Of a stretch of 64,000 bases of DNA, positions 9,315 to 17,087 are shown piece by piece. The stretch lies in contig CP063163.1 in assembly GCA_014960805.1 (NCBI GenBank), positions 3,187,001 to 3,251,000 on the forward strand, written 5' to 3'. How positions within the stretch are numbered: the first letter of the stretch is position 1; each line of letters starts with the position of its first letter. The position numbers and the translations under genes are program-made. The DNA is from Cytobacillus suaedae (lineage in GTDB: Bacteria > Bacillota > Bacilli > Bacillales > Bacillaceae_L). The notes under the pieces are model-generated. The model saw nothing but the letters and a program-made list of their open reading frames with translations, searched no databases and had not been told where the DNA came from.

Positions 9315-9650
9315 TTATAAAAGCTCCTTTATCTAATAATCACATCTGTTAGTTATTGTTAGAAAAAATCCATGTCCTATACACTTTATGAACTTTTTTC
9401 ACTTTTTTCGTATATTTCTATTTAAATCGGTTAGCATAATAGATGTACCAGCAAGAAATTACTTTGAATTGAGATTTCAATTGTACCTTGTAGCTATAGT
9501 ATTTTGTCTTGATGGTTTTTAACATCTTGAAATGTACTTTGCTGTCGACGATATTTCGTGATATTTCCTTCTGAAATATCCCAAAATATCCTCTTGCGGT
9601 GCGGATTCATGAAGTTTATTCGAAGAAGATGATTCATGTTTGTTTCTCAT
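9315..9650. other. gene-free region with an 18-bp palindromic hairpin
   Basis: No open frame with a ribosome binding site. The main structure is an inverted repeat at 9550-9590: two 18-nt arms (GATATTTCGTGATATTTC and its near complement, two differences, one of them G-U compatible in RNA) around a 5-nt loop, 60 bp before tRNA-Gln. No T-run follows on either side, so it does not look like a terminator. Confidence 0.6.
9550..9590. repeat. imperfect 18-bp inverted repeat upstream of tRNA-Gln
   Basis: The left arm at 9550-9567 and right arm at 9573-9590 pair at 16 or 17 of 18 positions. Each arm itself contains GATATTT twice, so it could be an operator made of repeated ATATTTC half-sites or an RNA hairpin in the tRNA precursor. 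Confidence 0.6.
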
Positions 9651-9722
9651 TGGGCTATAGCCAAGCGGTAAGGCAACGGACTTTGACTCCGTCATGCGTT
9701 GGTTCGAATCCAGCTAGCCCAG
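9651..9722 (+). tRNA. tRNA-Gln (anticodon TTG)
   Basis: A 72-nt cloverleaf. Acceptor stem TGGGCTA (9651-9657) pairs with TAGCCCA (9715-9721); the D arm contains AGCGGTAAGGC; anticodon stem CGGA/TCCG holds loop CTTTGAC with anticodon TTG (9683-9685); the T loop is GGTTCGAATCC. The CCA end is not encoded. No integrated element is attached to its 3' end. Confidence 0.97.
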
Positions 9723-9732
9723 CTATTTTTAA

Positions 9733-9764
9733 AAGAGCTTAACTTAGAGTTAAGCTCTTTTTGA
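9733..9764 (+). terminator. terminator after tRNA-Gln
   Basis: Perfect 10-bp stem AGAGCTTAAC / GTTAAGCTCT with loop TTAGA, then TTTT. It lies 10 bp past the tRNA, so this tRNA is a single-gene transcript. Confidence 0.9.
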
Positions 9765-9927
9765 CATTTTATTGAATTTTTCTCTTTTTTTATGAAATAC
9801 CCCTAGTACTGTGATATAAATCATAGCGTTACTACTATGCTCATCGTATATACTATCCCTATACATTAAAGTGCAGTTTAAGATTTTTATTAAATGAAAT
9901 TAGTTACCAGGGGTAGGAGTGAGAAGG

Positions 9928-10626
9928 ATGGAACAAACATTAAAGATTACAAACGTACTGTCTGATCCAACACGTTATTATATTTATCAGTTTGTTATTA
10001 GAAGACATGGGGAAGTAACAGTTCAAGAAATTGCTGATGAATTCAATATTCATCCAAATGTAGCTAGACTACATTTAACTAAATTAGAAGATGTAAACAT
10101 GTTGATATCAGAGACTAAAAAGACTGGAAAAGGTGGAAGACCTAGTAGGCTATATCGGTTGTCTGATGATGTAGTACAGTTGCACTTCCCAGCGCGTGAC
10201 TATAAACTTCTCGCTAAGATTGCTATTCGGTCAATGATGTCACTCGGTGAGGCAGGTAAAGTTGCATTATATGAAACTGGGAGAGTGTTTGGCCAAGAGC
10301 TAGTTTCTAGCCATTTATCAGCAAATATCGGCGCACCCTTAGACCTATCCTTTGATCAAAAATTAGAAATTCTAAAGGATGCTTCAGATACAGCTGGGTT
10401 TTACCCTGAATTTCATCATAATCTAGATAAATCAAAAATCTTTTTTAAAATCTATAATTGTCCTTTTAAGGAGATTGCAAAAACGAATCATGAAACCATC
10501 TGTACAATGCATTTTGCCTTTTTAAATGGAATGTTTTCTGTCTTATTTAATGATGTAGAGTTAATTGAAGAAGAAAATATGATGTTAAATTGTGAATCTT
10601 GCAGCTATCAAGCACTTATTTCGAAT
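9928..10626 (+). CDS. SufR-like winged-helix transcriptional regulator with four C-terminal cysteines
   Basis: A 233-residue DNA-binding protein. Residues 1-80 form an ArsR-type winged helix (LSDPTRYYIYQFV, then EIADEFNIHPNVARLHL as recognition helix, wing GKGGRPSRLYRL). The C-terminal half carries C178, C192, C222 and C225, resembling SufR-type regulators that ligate an iron-sulfur cluster. The start at 9928 follows AGGAG by 8 nt; a GTG nine bases earlier is possible. It is transcribed alone before yqgY. Redox or Fe-S sensing is inference; the target genes are unknown. Confidence 0.8.
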
Positions 10627-10776
10627 TAATAGTACCAATATGAGGAAAGCTATATCTCAGTGGAGCATAGTGAAAACTTCACTGGGAGAAGTTTATCATA
10701 AAGTATTATTTACAATTCACTTACACTTACATTATAATAGTTAAGTGATGGATAGAGGTATAAAGGAGGGATACAT

Positions 10777-11019
10777 ATGGATCGTATGTTCCGCGTATTA
10801 GGATTTTGGACAGGTATATTCGCCGTAATGTTTTACCTTGGTCACATGGAGCAAACTGCATTACTTTTCTTTGCTCAAACTGGATTCTTTATTCTTTTAA
10901 GTTATTTAAAATTGTCTGAGCGTATGTATATTTATGTTTTCGGCGCATATTTAGCAATTTTCTTTGCTGGATTTACCTACTGGACAACATTTATGATGGT
11001 TCCTGGGGCAACCCATTAA
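10777..11019 (+). CDS. yqgY: DUF2626 family membrane protein
   Basis: An 80-residue, very hydrophobic protein with about three membrane segments and aromatic-rich ends (TYWTTFMM). It matches DUF2626, represented by YqgY of B. subtilis in the same neighbourhood. A strong GGAGGG ribosome binding site precedes the ATG. Function unknown. Confidence 0.85.
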   Translation: MDRMFRVLGFWTGIFAVMFYLGHMEQTALLFFAQTGFFILLSYLKLSERMYIYVFGAYLAIFFAGFTYWTTFMMVPGATH

Positions 11020-11020
11020 A

Positions 11021-11048
11021 AAAAGCGATGATTTTCATCGCTTTTTTT
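11021..11048 (+). terminator. terminator after yqgY
   Basis: Stem AAAAGCGATG / CATCGCTTTT around loop ATTTT, then further T residues. The A-run on its left makes it usable from both strands, so it may also serve the convergent methyltransferase gene. Confidence 0.9.
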
Positions 11049-11050
11049 AT

Positions 11051-12169
11051 TTACCATGTTTTTAAGATTTCATCCCAGTTTAGTAATACATTTTTTTCTT
11101 GGATAACTACATGAAACGCTGCACTCATACTTCCTTCCATAATCAAGGATCGAAGTGCACGGTTTTGCTTACTTTTCTCTGAAAAAGGATTTGTATCGTG
11201 ATGTTCCTGTAAGTAGTCCAGGATACCTGCAGCTAATAGAAAACGATCTTGCCTTAATTTTGTAACATAATGTAGTCCATTCTTTTCACCTGTTGTAATC
11301 AATGAATCAAAATGTATATGCGTGGTTAAATCCATCTCACCTGGATGCTCCAAAGGATTCTCATATAGTTGATGCTTGTAATATCCTCTAAGACTACCTT
11401 TGCTATGCTCAGGCTCCATCCATTCTTCATTTGTGTACCCATAATCCACTGTGATTACTATCCCCTTGTTAAGCCAACTTCCAAGCTTTTGAATATGGTC
11501 TTGCATTGCCAGAGGAATTTCAAATCGCTGCTTGTCCTTCAGGAAGATCTTTTGTTCCTCCAAGTATGTAAGGATCGCTTCATTTGTCAACAGGGTGGAG
11601 CTTTCAACTAATTCACCTTCGCTATCTAGACCAACCATGACCTCATACAGTTCATTATTTTGCTTTTCAATTACTTTCACCGGAAAGGCATCATACAGTT
11701 CATTTGAGAAGAGTATACCGTTAAACTCAGGATATATCTTTTGCATGTCCTCTAGACTTTGGAATTGCTGAATGCCACGATGAGCTTCTAGTATGCTTTG
11801 CTGAAGTGATTGATGGTAAGAGCTACTTTCAATTAATGTATAGGTTAGGTTACCATAGAGCTCAGAATCTATCCGCTGCAGCTCATCCAAAATCGCTTTA
11901 GCGAACCGTCCATTTCCTCCACCAATCTCGCAAAGGTGAGGCTTTATATCCCCTTTTTGTAACAACTTGTGAAAGACGTTAGCAAAAAGAGTCCCAAAAA
12001 CATTGGAAATGTTGCTGGTCGTAATAAAGTCTCCGCCCTTCCCAATCTTTTCTTTTGGTTTCATGTAATACCCGATTTCAGGATGGTATAATACGATATT
12101 CATATAGTCATCATAAGGAATTTGACCTGTTTCAGACTCAGAAATTACATGTTTTAAATAATCTATCAT
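11051..12169 (-). CDS. SAM-dependent methyltransferase, COG1565/NDUFAF7 family
   Basis: A 372-residue class I methyltransferase. The N-terminus (GQIPYDDYMNIVLYHPEIGYY) and the SAM-binding loop LCEIGGGNGRFAKAILDEL are hallmarks of the family that includes mitochondrial NDUFAF7, a protein arginine methyltransferase. SNELYDAFPV and VDYG(Y/F) motifs are also present. The bacterial substrate is unknown. It lies downstream of yqgX on the same strand, separated by a 355-bp gap with repeats and a putative small RNA. Confidence 0.88.
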   Translation of the reverse strand: MIDYLKHVISESETGQIPYDDYMNIVLYHPEIGYYMKPKEKIGKGGDFITTSNISNVFGTLFANVFHKLLQKGDIKPHLCEIGGGNGRFAKAILDELQRIDSELYGNLTYTLIESSSYHQSLQQSILEAHRGIQQFQSLEDMQKIYPEFNGILFSNELYDAFPVKVIEKQNNELYEVMVGLDSEGELVESSTLLTNEAILTYLEEQKIFLKDKQRFEIPLAMQDHIQKLGSWLNKGIVITVDYGYTNEEWMEPEHSKGSLRGYYKHQLYENPLEHPGEMDLTTHIHFDSLITTGEKNGLHYVTKLRQDRFLLAAGILDYLQEHHDTNPFSEKSKQNRALRSLIMEGSMSAAFHVVIQEKNVLLNWDEILKTW

Positions 12170-12197
12170 AATGTCACCTTCTCGTATGTTTACACTA

Positions 12198-12226
12198 TTG
12201 ACACGGGAAATACTTTGTTATATCTT
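12198..12226 (+). promoter_or_regulatory. sigma-A-type promoter for putative small RNA
   Basis: TTGACA at 12198-12203, a 17-bp spacer and TATCTT at 12221-12226. The -35 hexamer is perfect and the -10 matches 4 of 6. No coding frame with a ribosome binding site follows; a terminator comes about 80 bp later. Confidence 0.55.
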
Positions 12227-12231
12227 AAGAG

Positions 12232-12312
12232 TAGTAGCTTACAATATCCCCTCCCATTATTTTAATAGAGTATCCCTAGAGGTCCCTTCTCGTCGTACGA
12301 GAAGGGATTTTT
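12232..12312 (+). ncRNA. putative ~80-nt C-rich small RNA
   Basis: Begins about 6 nt after the -10 and ends in a strong intrinsic terminator. The predicted single-stranded part contains ATCCCCTCCC and TATCCCT, C-rich stretches complementary to Shine-Dalgarno sequences. This is the pattern of Firmicute trans-acting sRNAs such as RoxS/RsaE or FsrA. I cannot establish homology to either and see no Fur box. Prediction from sequence only. Confidence 0.45.
12283..12312 (+). terminator. terminator of putative small RNA
   Basis: Perfect 11-bp stem (TCCCTTCTCGT / ACGAGAAGGGA) with a 3-nt loop, then five T. The T-run exists only in the plus direction, where no protein gene is upstream within about 1.1 kb. 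Confidence 0.85.
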
Positions 12313-12317
12313 ACTTT

Positions 12318-12500
12318 TGCGGACTGAGAAGCCGTTATTTACATAAAAACAGCCAATTTGATACTACTGTCGGACTCATATTCCGTTATCTTCTAAAAAT
12401 CTTCCTATAAAACCCTTGTTTCCTAACTATAACGGCCTTTGAGTCCACAAACTAGCTCAAAACCACCTTTTTGTCTAAAATAAGGGTATTTGAGTCCGCT
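12318..12500. repeat. array of four ~22-bp GGACT...CCGTTATTT elements (locus 1)
   Basis: Two elements point right (GCGGACTGAGAAGCCGTTAT from 12319, GTCGGACTCATATTCCGTTA from 12370) and two point left (GAGTCC at 12441-12446 and 12492-12497, read as GGACTCAAAGGCCGTTAT and GGACTCAAATACCCTTATTT). Within each pair the anchors are exactly 51 bp apart. The whole locus is therefore a degenerate inverted arrangement of two pairs. Confidence 0.75.
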
Positions 12501-12525
12501 TCAATCCCCCGCAAAACACAAATCC

Positions 12526-13158
12526 CTAAAACCCATGTAAAAACGGATTATCATCCATTTCAGCCTGAATAGTTGTCTCTGGCCCATGTCCTGACAGAAC
12601 GATTGTATCTTCTGGTAATGTTAGCAGCTTCTTATGGATGCTTGAAAGAAGTAGCTCAGAGTTCCCCCCAGGAAGATCTGTACGTCCAATACTTCCTGCA
12701 AATAAAGCGTCACCTGAAAAGACTACTTCAGCTTCCTCGTGGTAGAAAGAAACACTTCCTGGTGAATGTCCTGGTGTATGGAATAATTCAAACGTAAATT
12801 CACCTACCGTTAGCTTCCCTTCTTCTTTTATGAGGACATCTGCGTCTTTAATTCTAACTTCATTCCCCATAAAGAATCTTGAACCATTTAACGAAGAATC
12901 CCCTAGCCAGTTTTTCTCACTTTCATGTATGTACACTTTAATACCATAATTGTTTCTAACTTCATCCACTGCCCCTATATGATCGAAATGAGCATGTGTT
13001 AATAATATTGCTACCGGCTTAAGTCCCTGACGATTAAGAGTAGAAATCAATTTTTGACCGTCACCACCTGGGTCAAATATTACACATTCTTTCTGTTGAT
13101 TAGATAAAATATAAGCATTGGTCGATAAGGGACCAAGTGGAACTCTTTGCCATTTCAT
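12526..13158 (-). CDS. yqgX: MBL-fold hydrolase YqgX (glyoxalase II-like)
   Basis: A cytoplasmic metallo-beta-lactamase-fold hydrolase of about 210 residues. It shows the binuclear zinc signature THAHFDHIG, FDPGGDG near the N-terminus, HTPGHSPGS, SGDALF and a C-terminal GHGPET histidine. In B. subtilis this ortholog has been linked to bacillithiol-conjugate hydrolysis; the substrate here is inference. The ATG at 13158 follows GGAGGT by about 8 nt; the upstream ATG at 13173 overlaps that site. Confidence 0.9.
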   Translation of the reverse strand: MKWQRVPLGPLSTNAYILSNQQKECVIFDPGGDGQKLISTLNRQGLKPVAILLTHAHFDHIGAVDEVRNNYGIKVYIHESEKNWLGDSSLNGSRFFMGNEVRIKDADVLIKEEGKLTVGEFTFELFHTPGHSPGSVSFYHEEAEVVFSGDALFAGSIGRTDLPGGNSELLLSSIHKKLLTLPEDTIVLSGHGPETTIQAEMDDNPFLHGF

Positions 13159-13256
13159 ACTATGTACCTCCATTGCAGTTATTATCTTTCTATTTTACAC
13201 TATAATTAAATTATCGAAAAATGAATACATACATATAAAATAAGGAGACTTAAATC

Positions 13257-13766
13257 ATGTTACTACGATTTGGGCTTGAGATGAGTATTATTAAAGAAAA
13301 GTTGCCAGGCTATACAGCCACAATAATCAAAGAAATAGCAGGTCTGGTTACTATTATTGACCGTGATGAGCAGATTCTAATTGTAGCTACTGCAAAAGAG
13401 GCATTGGAATTACAAGATTATCTTATAGAACAAAATCTCTTTGAAGACTTTTTCTTACTACTTGAACTTCATAACCCTGAGACGAAAGAAACATTCTATG
13501 ATTATGGAATACATTCTCTTCAAGAAAAGGATTATTTATTTCTTGAAATGATCTCGGTATTTACGATTGAGAGTGGGTCAAATGAACAAATCGAGATGTC
13601 ACTATATCAATTCGAGGAGCATCTTCTTTGTATCGATACCGGATATGAATCAAAAAAGTATTATTATGTAGATCGTAACTTTGTTGAACTAATAAATGGA
13701 ATTGCCCAAGCATATGACATAGAAGTTTCATTTTTTGACCTCGACAAATTACATGAAAAAGATTAA
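13257..13766 (+). CDS. hypothetical protein
   Basis: A 169-residue protein preceded by a good ribosome binding site (AAGGAG) 8-9 nt before the ATG. It has no signal peptide or membrane segment. It is acidic and rich in aromatic residues (ESKKYYYVDRNF, FEDFFLLLEL). I recognise no family. It lies divergent from yqgX with 98 bp between, and upstream of yqgW on the same strand. The strong start and full-length frame argue that it is real. Confidence 0.65.
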   Translation: MLLRFGLEMSIIKEKLPGYTATIIKEIAGLVTIIDRDEQILIVATAKEALELQDYLIEQNLFEDFFLLLELHNPETKETFYDYGIHSLQEKDYLFLEMISVFTIESGSNEQIEMSLYQFEEHLLCIDTGYESKKYYYVDRNFVELINGIAQAYDIEVSFFDLDKLHEKD

Positions 13767-13935
13767 AATAGGTAACGTACAAGTCCGTAAATCTACATAT
13801 AGAAAGTATAGTAGATCATTTAAATTATGGAAATAATATGAGAAGGTATATCTTCTCTAGCGTCAGATTGTTTTAGTTTTAAAAAAATCTGACATACACA
13901 ACAATTTATACAATAGTAGTAAGGGGGCAAAATAA

Positions 13936-14109
13936 ATGGGTCTAGTAATTATTTTTGCATTAGTAACTATTTTTTCTATTTTTGGTGCATTACACTCGAT
14001 TCGTACTAAAAACCTACTTGGGATTATGTTTTCTCTAGGAACTGTAGCTGTTTTTGGTTGGTTCACAATCATGACAGTATTAAACAGTGGTTTCCCTGTA
14101 GCACACTAA
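13936..14109 (+). CDS. yqgW: DUF2759 small membrane protein
   Basis: A 57-residue protein with two hydrophobic helices separated by the basic loop HSIRTKN; the second helix contains FGWFTIM. The length, topology and position beside yqgV match YqgW/DUF2759. GGGGG lies 10 nt before the ATG. A terminator follows immediately. Function unknown. Confidence 0.8.
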   Translation: MGLVIIFALVTIFSIFGALHSIRTKNLLGIMFSLGTVAVFGWFTIMTVLNSGFPVAH

Positions 14110-14120
14110 TTGAAATGAAC

Positions 14121-14160
14121 AAAGCCATCAAAGGAGAATTTTCCTTGATGGCTTTTTGTT
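14121..14160 (+). terminator. terminator after yqgW
   Basis: Stem GCCATCAAAGGA / TCCTTGATGGC with a 7-nt loop, followed by TTTTTGTT. It ends 1 bp before the convergent yqgV stop codon. Confidence 0.88.
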
Positions 14161-14468
14161 TACATTTTGTTACGAACGCTTTGAAGCTTATCATTCATTT
14201 TAACTTTTTTATCACGTCTGTCATCGATTCGAATATTTGTTGCTACTCGCTGAATACCTTGATTAAAAGGTGCCTCATGAATCGCCTGAATCACTTCAAA
14301 GAGGGTAGGTAATTCTCCTTCAATTAGTGTGCTCATAGGTGTTAACTGATAGTCTATAACACCTTTATCCTTAAAACTTTCTAGTGTTTTTTGAATCTCA
14401 GCAACATAATTACTTACACTTGGGGAATCTGTCCCTATCGGAATAACGGTTACATCTACAATAGCCAA
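14160..14468 (-). CDS. yqgV: MTH1187/YkoF-type thiamine-binding protein
   Basis: A 102-residue cytoplasmic protein with the ferredoxin-like fold signature of the MTH1187 family: start MAIVDVTVIPIGTDSPSVS, then YQLTPMSTLIEGE and a C-terminal R-I-DDR-D-K stretch. Family members bind thiamine and related molecules. It lies 12 bp downstream of yqgU and is probably co-transcribed with it. Confidence 0.88.
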   Translation of the reverse strand: MAIVDVTVIPIGTDSPSVSNYVAEIQKTLESFKDKGVIDYQLTPMSTLIEGELPTLFEVIQAIHEAPFNQGIQRVATNIRIDDRRDKKVKMNDKLQSVRNKM

Positions 14469-14480
14469 TGAAATCTCTCC

Positions 14481-15614
14481 TCACAATTGAATGAGTTCTT
14501 TTACTTCCTTCGCTTTTACATCTATTACTTTCTCATATTGATAACCATATAGGCAGTAATAACCATTAGGTGAAAAGTTAATAGGTAAGCTATCTATACT
14601 GGAAAGAATTGTTTCACTTTCATCTGCTTCAAGTGAAAATGCGATTAGCTCAAATTTTCCAGTGTATGTATCATAACTTGCACTTTCTCCTGGTAAAAAT
14701 GAATAGAACTTCTTTTGGTTTGTGACATAATCGTGGTAAGGCACATACCACCTAGAATAGGTTGTCAACAAGGGTACCATTATTTCTTTCTTTTTGTCCA
14801 TTGTCCCAATATCATATAAACTGTAAATGCCTTTAGTTGTTTGGACTTTATCATTGCTGACTGTAAAAAGAACGTCCTTAAAGGTCGTAAATGAGATTAC
14901 ATCTTCCAACAATAGGCTTTCTTCATTTGTTTCGAAATTAAACGTATATAAAGGTGCGCTGAACACTGGTTCTTCCTGGTTCCATCTCATATAGGAAATA
15001 CTCTGTTTATCAAACCATTGTACAAATGGCTCATTAACAGTGTATGGCGTCATTGTTTCTTCACCTATTTCTAAAACAAATGTTGAGAAAGACCAATCCT
15101 CTAAAAAGGCAGTAACAAAAATCTCATCTAAAACATTAGGATTCCAGACAAATTGCAAATCAAAAGAATTGATTTTCCAGTCATAGACCTTTTCTCCTTC
15201 TTTGTTCACAACAAAGAGCTCTGCAGCATTTCTTTCACTTGAGGCATGGATTAGGAATAAACTGTGATCTTCATTCGCTTTCATTGTGACAATGGGTGCA
15301 TCTGTATGATAAAACAACTTCTTTTCTCCTGTGAACAGATGGTAGTAATATATATCAGACCCTCCATCTTTATCTACGATGTATAAAACACTCTCATCAT
15401 CAAACCACTCACCAACTGTATTAAATGCTTCTCCATTCATATCAAGAGAAAAAATCTGTTGACTAGTACTAAAAAAAGGCGCTGGTACTTGTCCTTTGAG
15501 TACGTCCTTTTCTTCTTTATGAGGCATATCACTTACTTCATACAATTGATGAGAGGATTGACAACCAGTAATGAAAATGACGGTAAACATTAAACCAAGT
15601 AGCACTCTCATCAA
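14481..15614 (-). CDS. yqgU: YqgU-like beta-propeller lipoprotein
   Basis: A 377-residue exported lipoprotein with signal peptide and lipobox ITGC near residue 18. The mature region repeats short W/Y-rich beta segments (LYIVDKDGGSDIYYY, FVWNPNVLDEIFV, ISYMRWNQ) typical of a six-bladed propeller. In B. subtilis yqgU and yqgV are neighbours in the same order. Role unknown; a surface binding or sensing role is only a guess. Confidence 0.82.
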   Translation of the reverse strand: MMRVLLGLMFTVIFITGCQSSHQLYEVSDMPHKEEKDVLKGQVPAPFFSTSQQIFSLDMNGEAFNTVGEWFDDESVLYIVDKDGGSDIYYYHLFTGEKKLFYHTDAPIVTMKANEDHSLFLIHASSERNAAELFVVNKEGEKVYDWKINSFDLQFVWNPNVLDEIFVTAFLEDWSFSTFVLEIGEETMTPYTVNEPFVQWFDKQSISYMRWNQEEPVFSAPLYTFNFETNEESLLLEDVISFTTFKDVLFTVSNDKVQTTKGIYSLYDIGTMDKKKEIMVPLLTTYSRWYVPYHDYVTNQKKFYSFLPGESASYDTYTGKFELIAFSLEADESETILSSIDSLPINFSPNGYYCLYGYQYEKVIDVKAKEVKELIQL

Positions 15615-15679
15615 TTTTCTTCACCTCTCATATATAGTCTATTACGATTATGATGCCTAGAAAGTTTCAATTCAAGAGA

Positions 15680-15706
15680 AAAAAGCCGAATTCACGGCTT
15701 TTTTTT
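15680..15706 (-). terminator. terminator between yqgT and yqgU
   Basis: Stem AAAAGCCG / CGGCTTTT around loop AATTCA with A- and T-runs on both sides. It separates the two minus-strand genes and probably ends yqgT transcription. Confidence 0.85.
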
Positions 15707-15770
15707 ATAGGTCTATTGGTACTTATCCTTCACTGATTATAGAATTTCATTCCTAAGAATTATTATGGAT

Positions 15771-16970
15771 CTACATATACATGCTGGCTAAAAATATACC
15801 TAGGCTTTCCTCGTATATCTCATCAAATTGAGTTAGAGGTAAAGGATTGACTCCTTCTCCTAATTCAATTGTAAAGCCAGGACGCTGCCATTCTTGAATG
15901 AACCAATCCTTGTAACCAGCATGACTATCAATAACCTGGACAGACTTATATCCACTCACTCTTTCAAATTCATTGGCAATCACTTCTGAATAAGCTGGTT
16001 CCAAATTCTCGTAACCCCAATAGAATTCTTCCCCTTGGGTGTGGAAGGCTACTACTCGAGCAAAATCTCTTTGTCTCGTTAACTCTGCCATTGCAATTGC
16101 CTCCGGCTCTGTCAGTGGAGCATCACCAGGATAGTCTCGTGGAGCAGGAGCTTTAGGTTCCTTGCGCTCTTTTTCGATTTCCCATTTTGCAGGGTATTGA
16201 TTATTTAAGTCAACACCACGTATATTGGCCTTCCAATTAGAAAAATCAAGGCTTCCATTATTTATTTCGACTACATCGCTTTTAAAAGGTGCTCTAGTTG
16301 GAGGGCCATTCAGCACCAAATCAACCCCATCAGGGTTTACCATAGGAACAATTGAAAGGGTTACCTCCTGATAAAATGGATTTGTCGTAAAACCCTGTAG
16401 GGATGTCATATTCGTTAGGGAAAGTAAAAACTGATTTACAAATTTCATAATGATGGCTGTAGTGATCCATTCGTTTGCATGAAATGAGCCGTTAATGTGA
16501 ACATGTTTAGGTCCGTTACCAATTTGAATTTCTTGAATATCACTACCCAATACCGATTTACCAATGGATTGATATCGTACGAACGGATATATATCAGTTA
16601 ATTCATCAAGATCCTTATACATTAAAGCTGAGTCATATTCTCTTTTAGAATTTACAATCGGCTCTGTTATCCTTGATGGCACAAATATTTCTTGACCAAT
16701 CTGAAGTGTATTTGGATCAACGTCCGGATTTAACAATTGAATGGCATCAACTGCAATATTTCTTTTTGTGGCAACTCCCCAAAAGGTGTCACCTTTTTTA
16801 ATTGTATAGGTAAACTTTCGGAAACCTGGTATCTTAATCTCTTGGCCAACCTGAAGATTTGACTCAATTATGGAATGGTTAGAATCAAGAACTAGCTGTA
16901 AAGGTAGTGCAAACAACTGACTGTAGTACCAGAGTGAATCTCCTGTTCGAACTCTAATTCGCATAAGCAA
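15771..16970 (-). CDS. yqgT: LysM-M14 peptidase, gamma-D-glutamyl-diamino acid endopeptidase
   Basis: A peptidoglycan-fragment hydrolase of 399 residues. Two LysM modules occupy roughly residues 1-100 (RTGDSLWYYSQLF; YTIKKGDTFWGVA...). A zinc carboxypeptidase (M14) domain follows, with HINGSFHANEWITT (zinc His-x2-Glu), VNPDGVDLV, the later zinc histidine in FHTQGEEF and the catalytic FTIELGEG glutamate. Related Bacillus enzymes (endopeptidase I, YqgT) cut between gamma-D-Glu and meso-DAP. There is no clear signal peptide, as in forest-spore type relatives, so spore or mother-cell lysis use is possible. Confidence 0.92.
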   Translation of the reverse strand: MLMRIRVRTGDSLWYYSQLFALPLQLVLDSNHSIIESNLQVGQEIKIPGFRKFTYTIKKGDTFWGVATKRNIAVDAIQLLNPDVDPNTLQIGQEIFVPSRITEPIVNSKREYDSALMYKDLDELTDIYPFVRYQSIGKSVLGSDIQEIQIGNGPKHVHINGSFHANEWITTAIIMKFVNQFLLSLTNMTSLQGFTTNPFYQEVTLSIVPMVNPDGVDLVLNGPPTRAPFKSDVVEINNGSLDFSNWKANIRGVDLNNQYPAKWEIEKERKEPKAPAPRDYPGDAPLTEPEAIAMAELTRQRDFARVVAFHTQGEEFYWGYENLEPAYSEVIANEFERVSGYKSVQVIDSHAGYKDWFIQEWQRPGFTIELGEGVNPLPLTQFDEIYEESLGIFLASMYM

Positions 16971-17052
16971 TGACCCTCCCTTTAAGGTTCTATTAAACTT
17001 TATGTATATACCTTTACAATCATTCTTAGAGATATAAATACTAAGCAGTAGT

Positions 17053-17086
17053 TAAAAAAGCTCCGACCCAACGGCCAGAGCTTTTT
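17053..17086 (-). terminator. terminator after LTA synthase gene
   Basis: Stem AAAAAGCTC(T)GGCC / GGGTC(G)GAGCTTTTTT read on the minus strand, directly after the LTA synthase stop codon. Confidence 0.85.
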
Positions 17087-17087
17087 A

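Larger units (their letters stand above)
12170..12525. other. gene-free gap with sRNA candidate and four-element repeat array
   Basis: No credible coding frame. It holds a plus-strand promoter-terminator pair (12198-12312) and four related ~22-bp elements (12320-12500). These are described as separate features. Confidence 0.7.

Noticed and set aside
9651-9760. tRNA-Gln as an integration site
   Set aside because: No integrase, no duplicated tRNA 3' end, and core genes follow directly.
12171-12410. 79-residue plus-strand open frame over the sRNA and array region
   Set aside because: No ribosome binding site, low-complexity product, and it runs through a strong terminator hairpin and two repeat elements.
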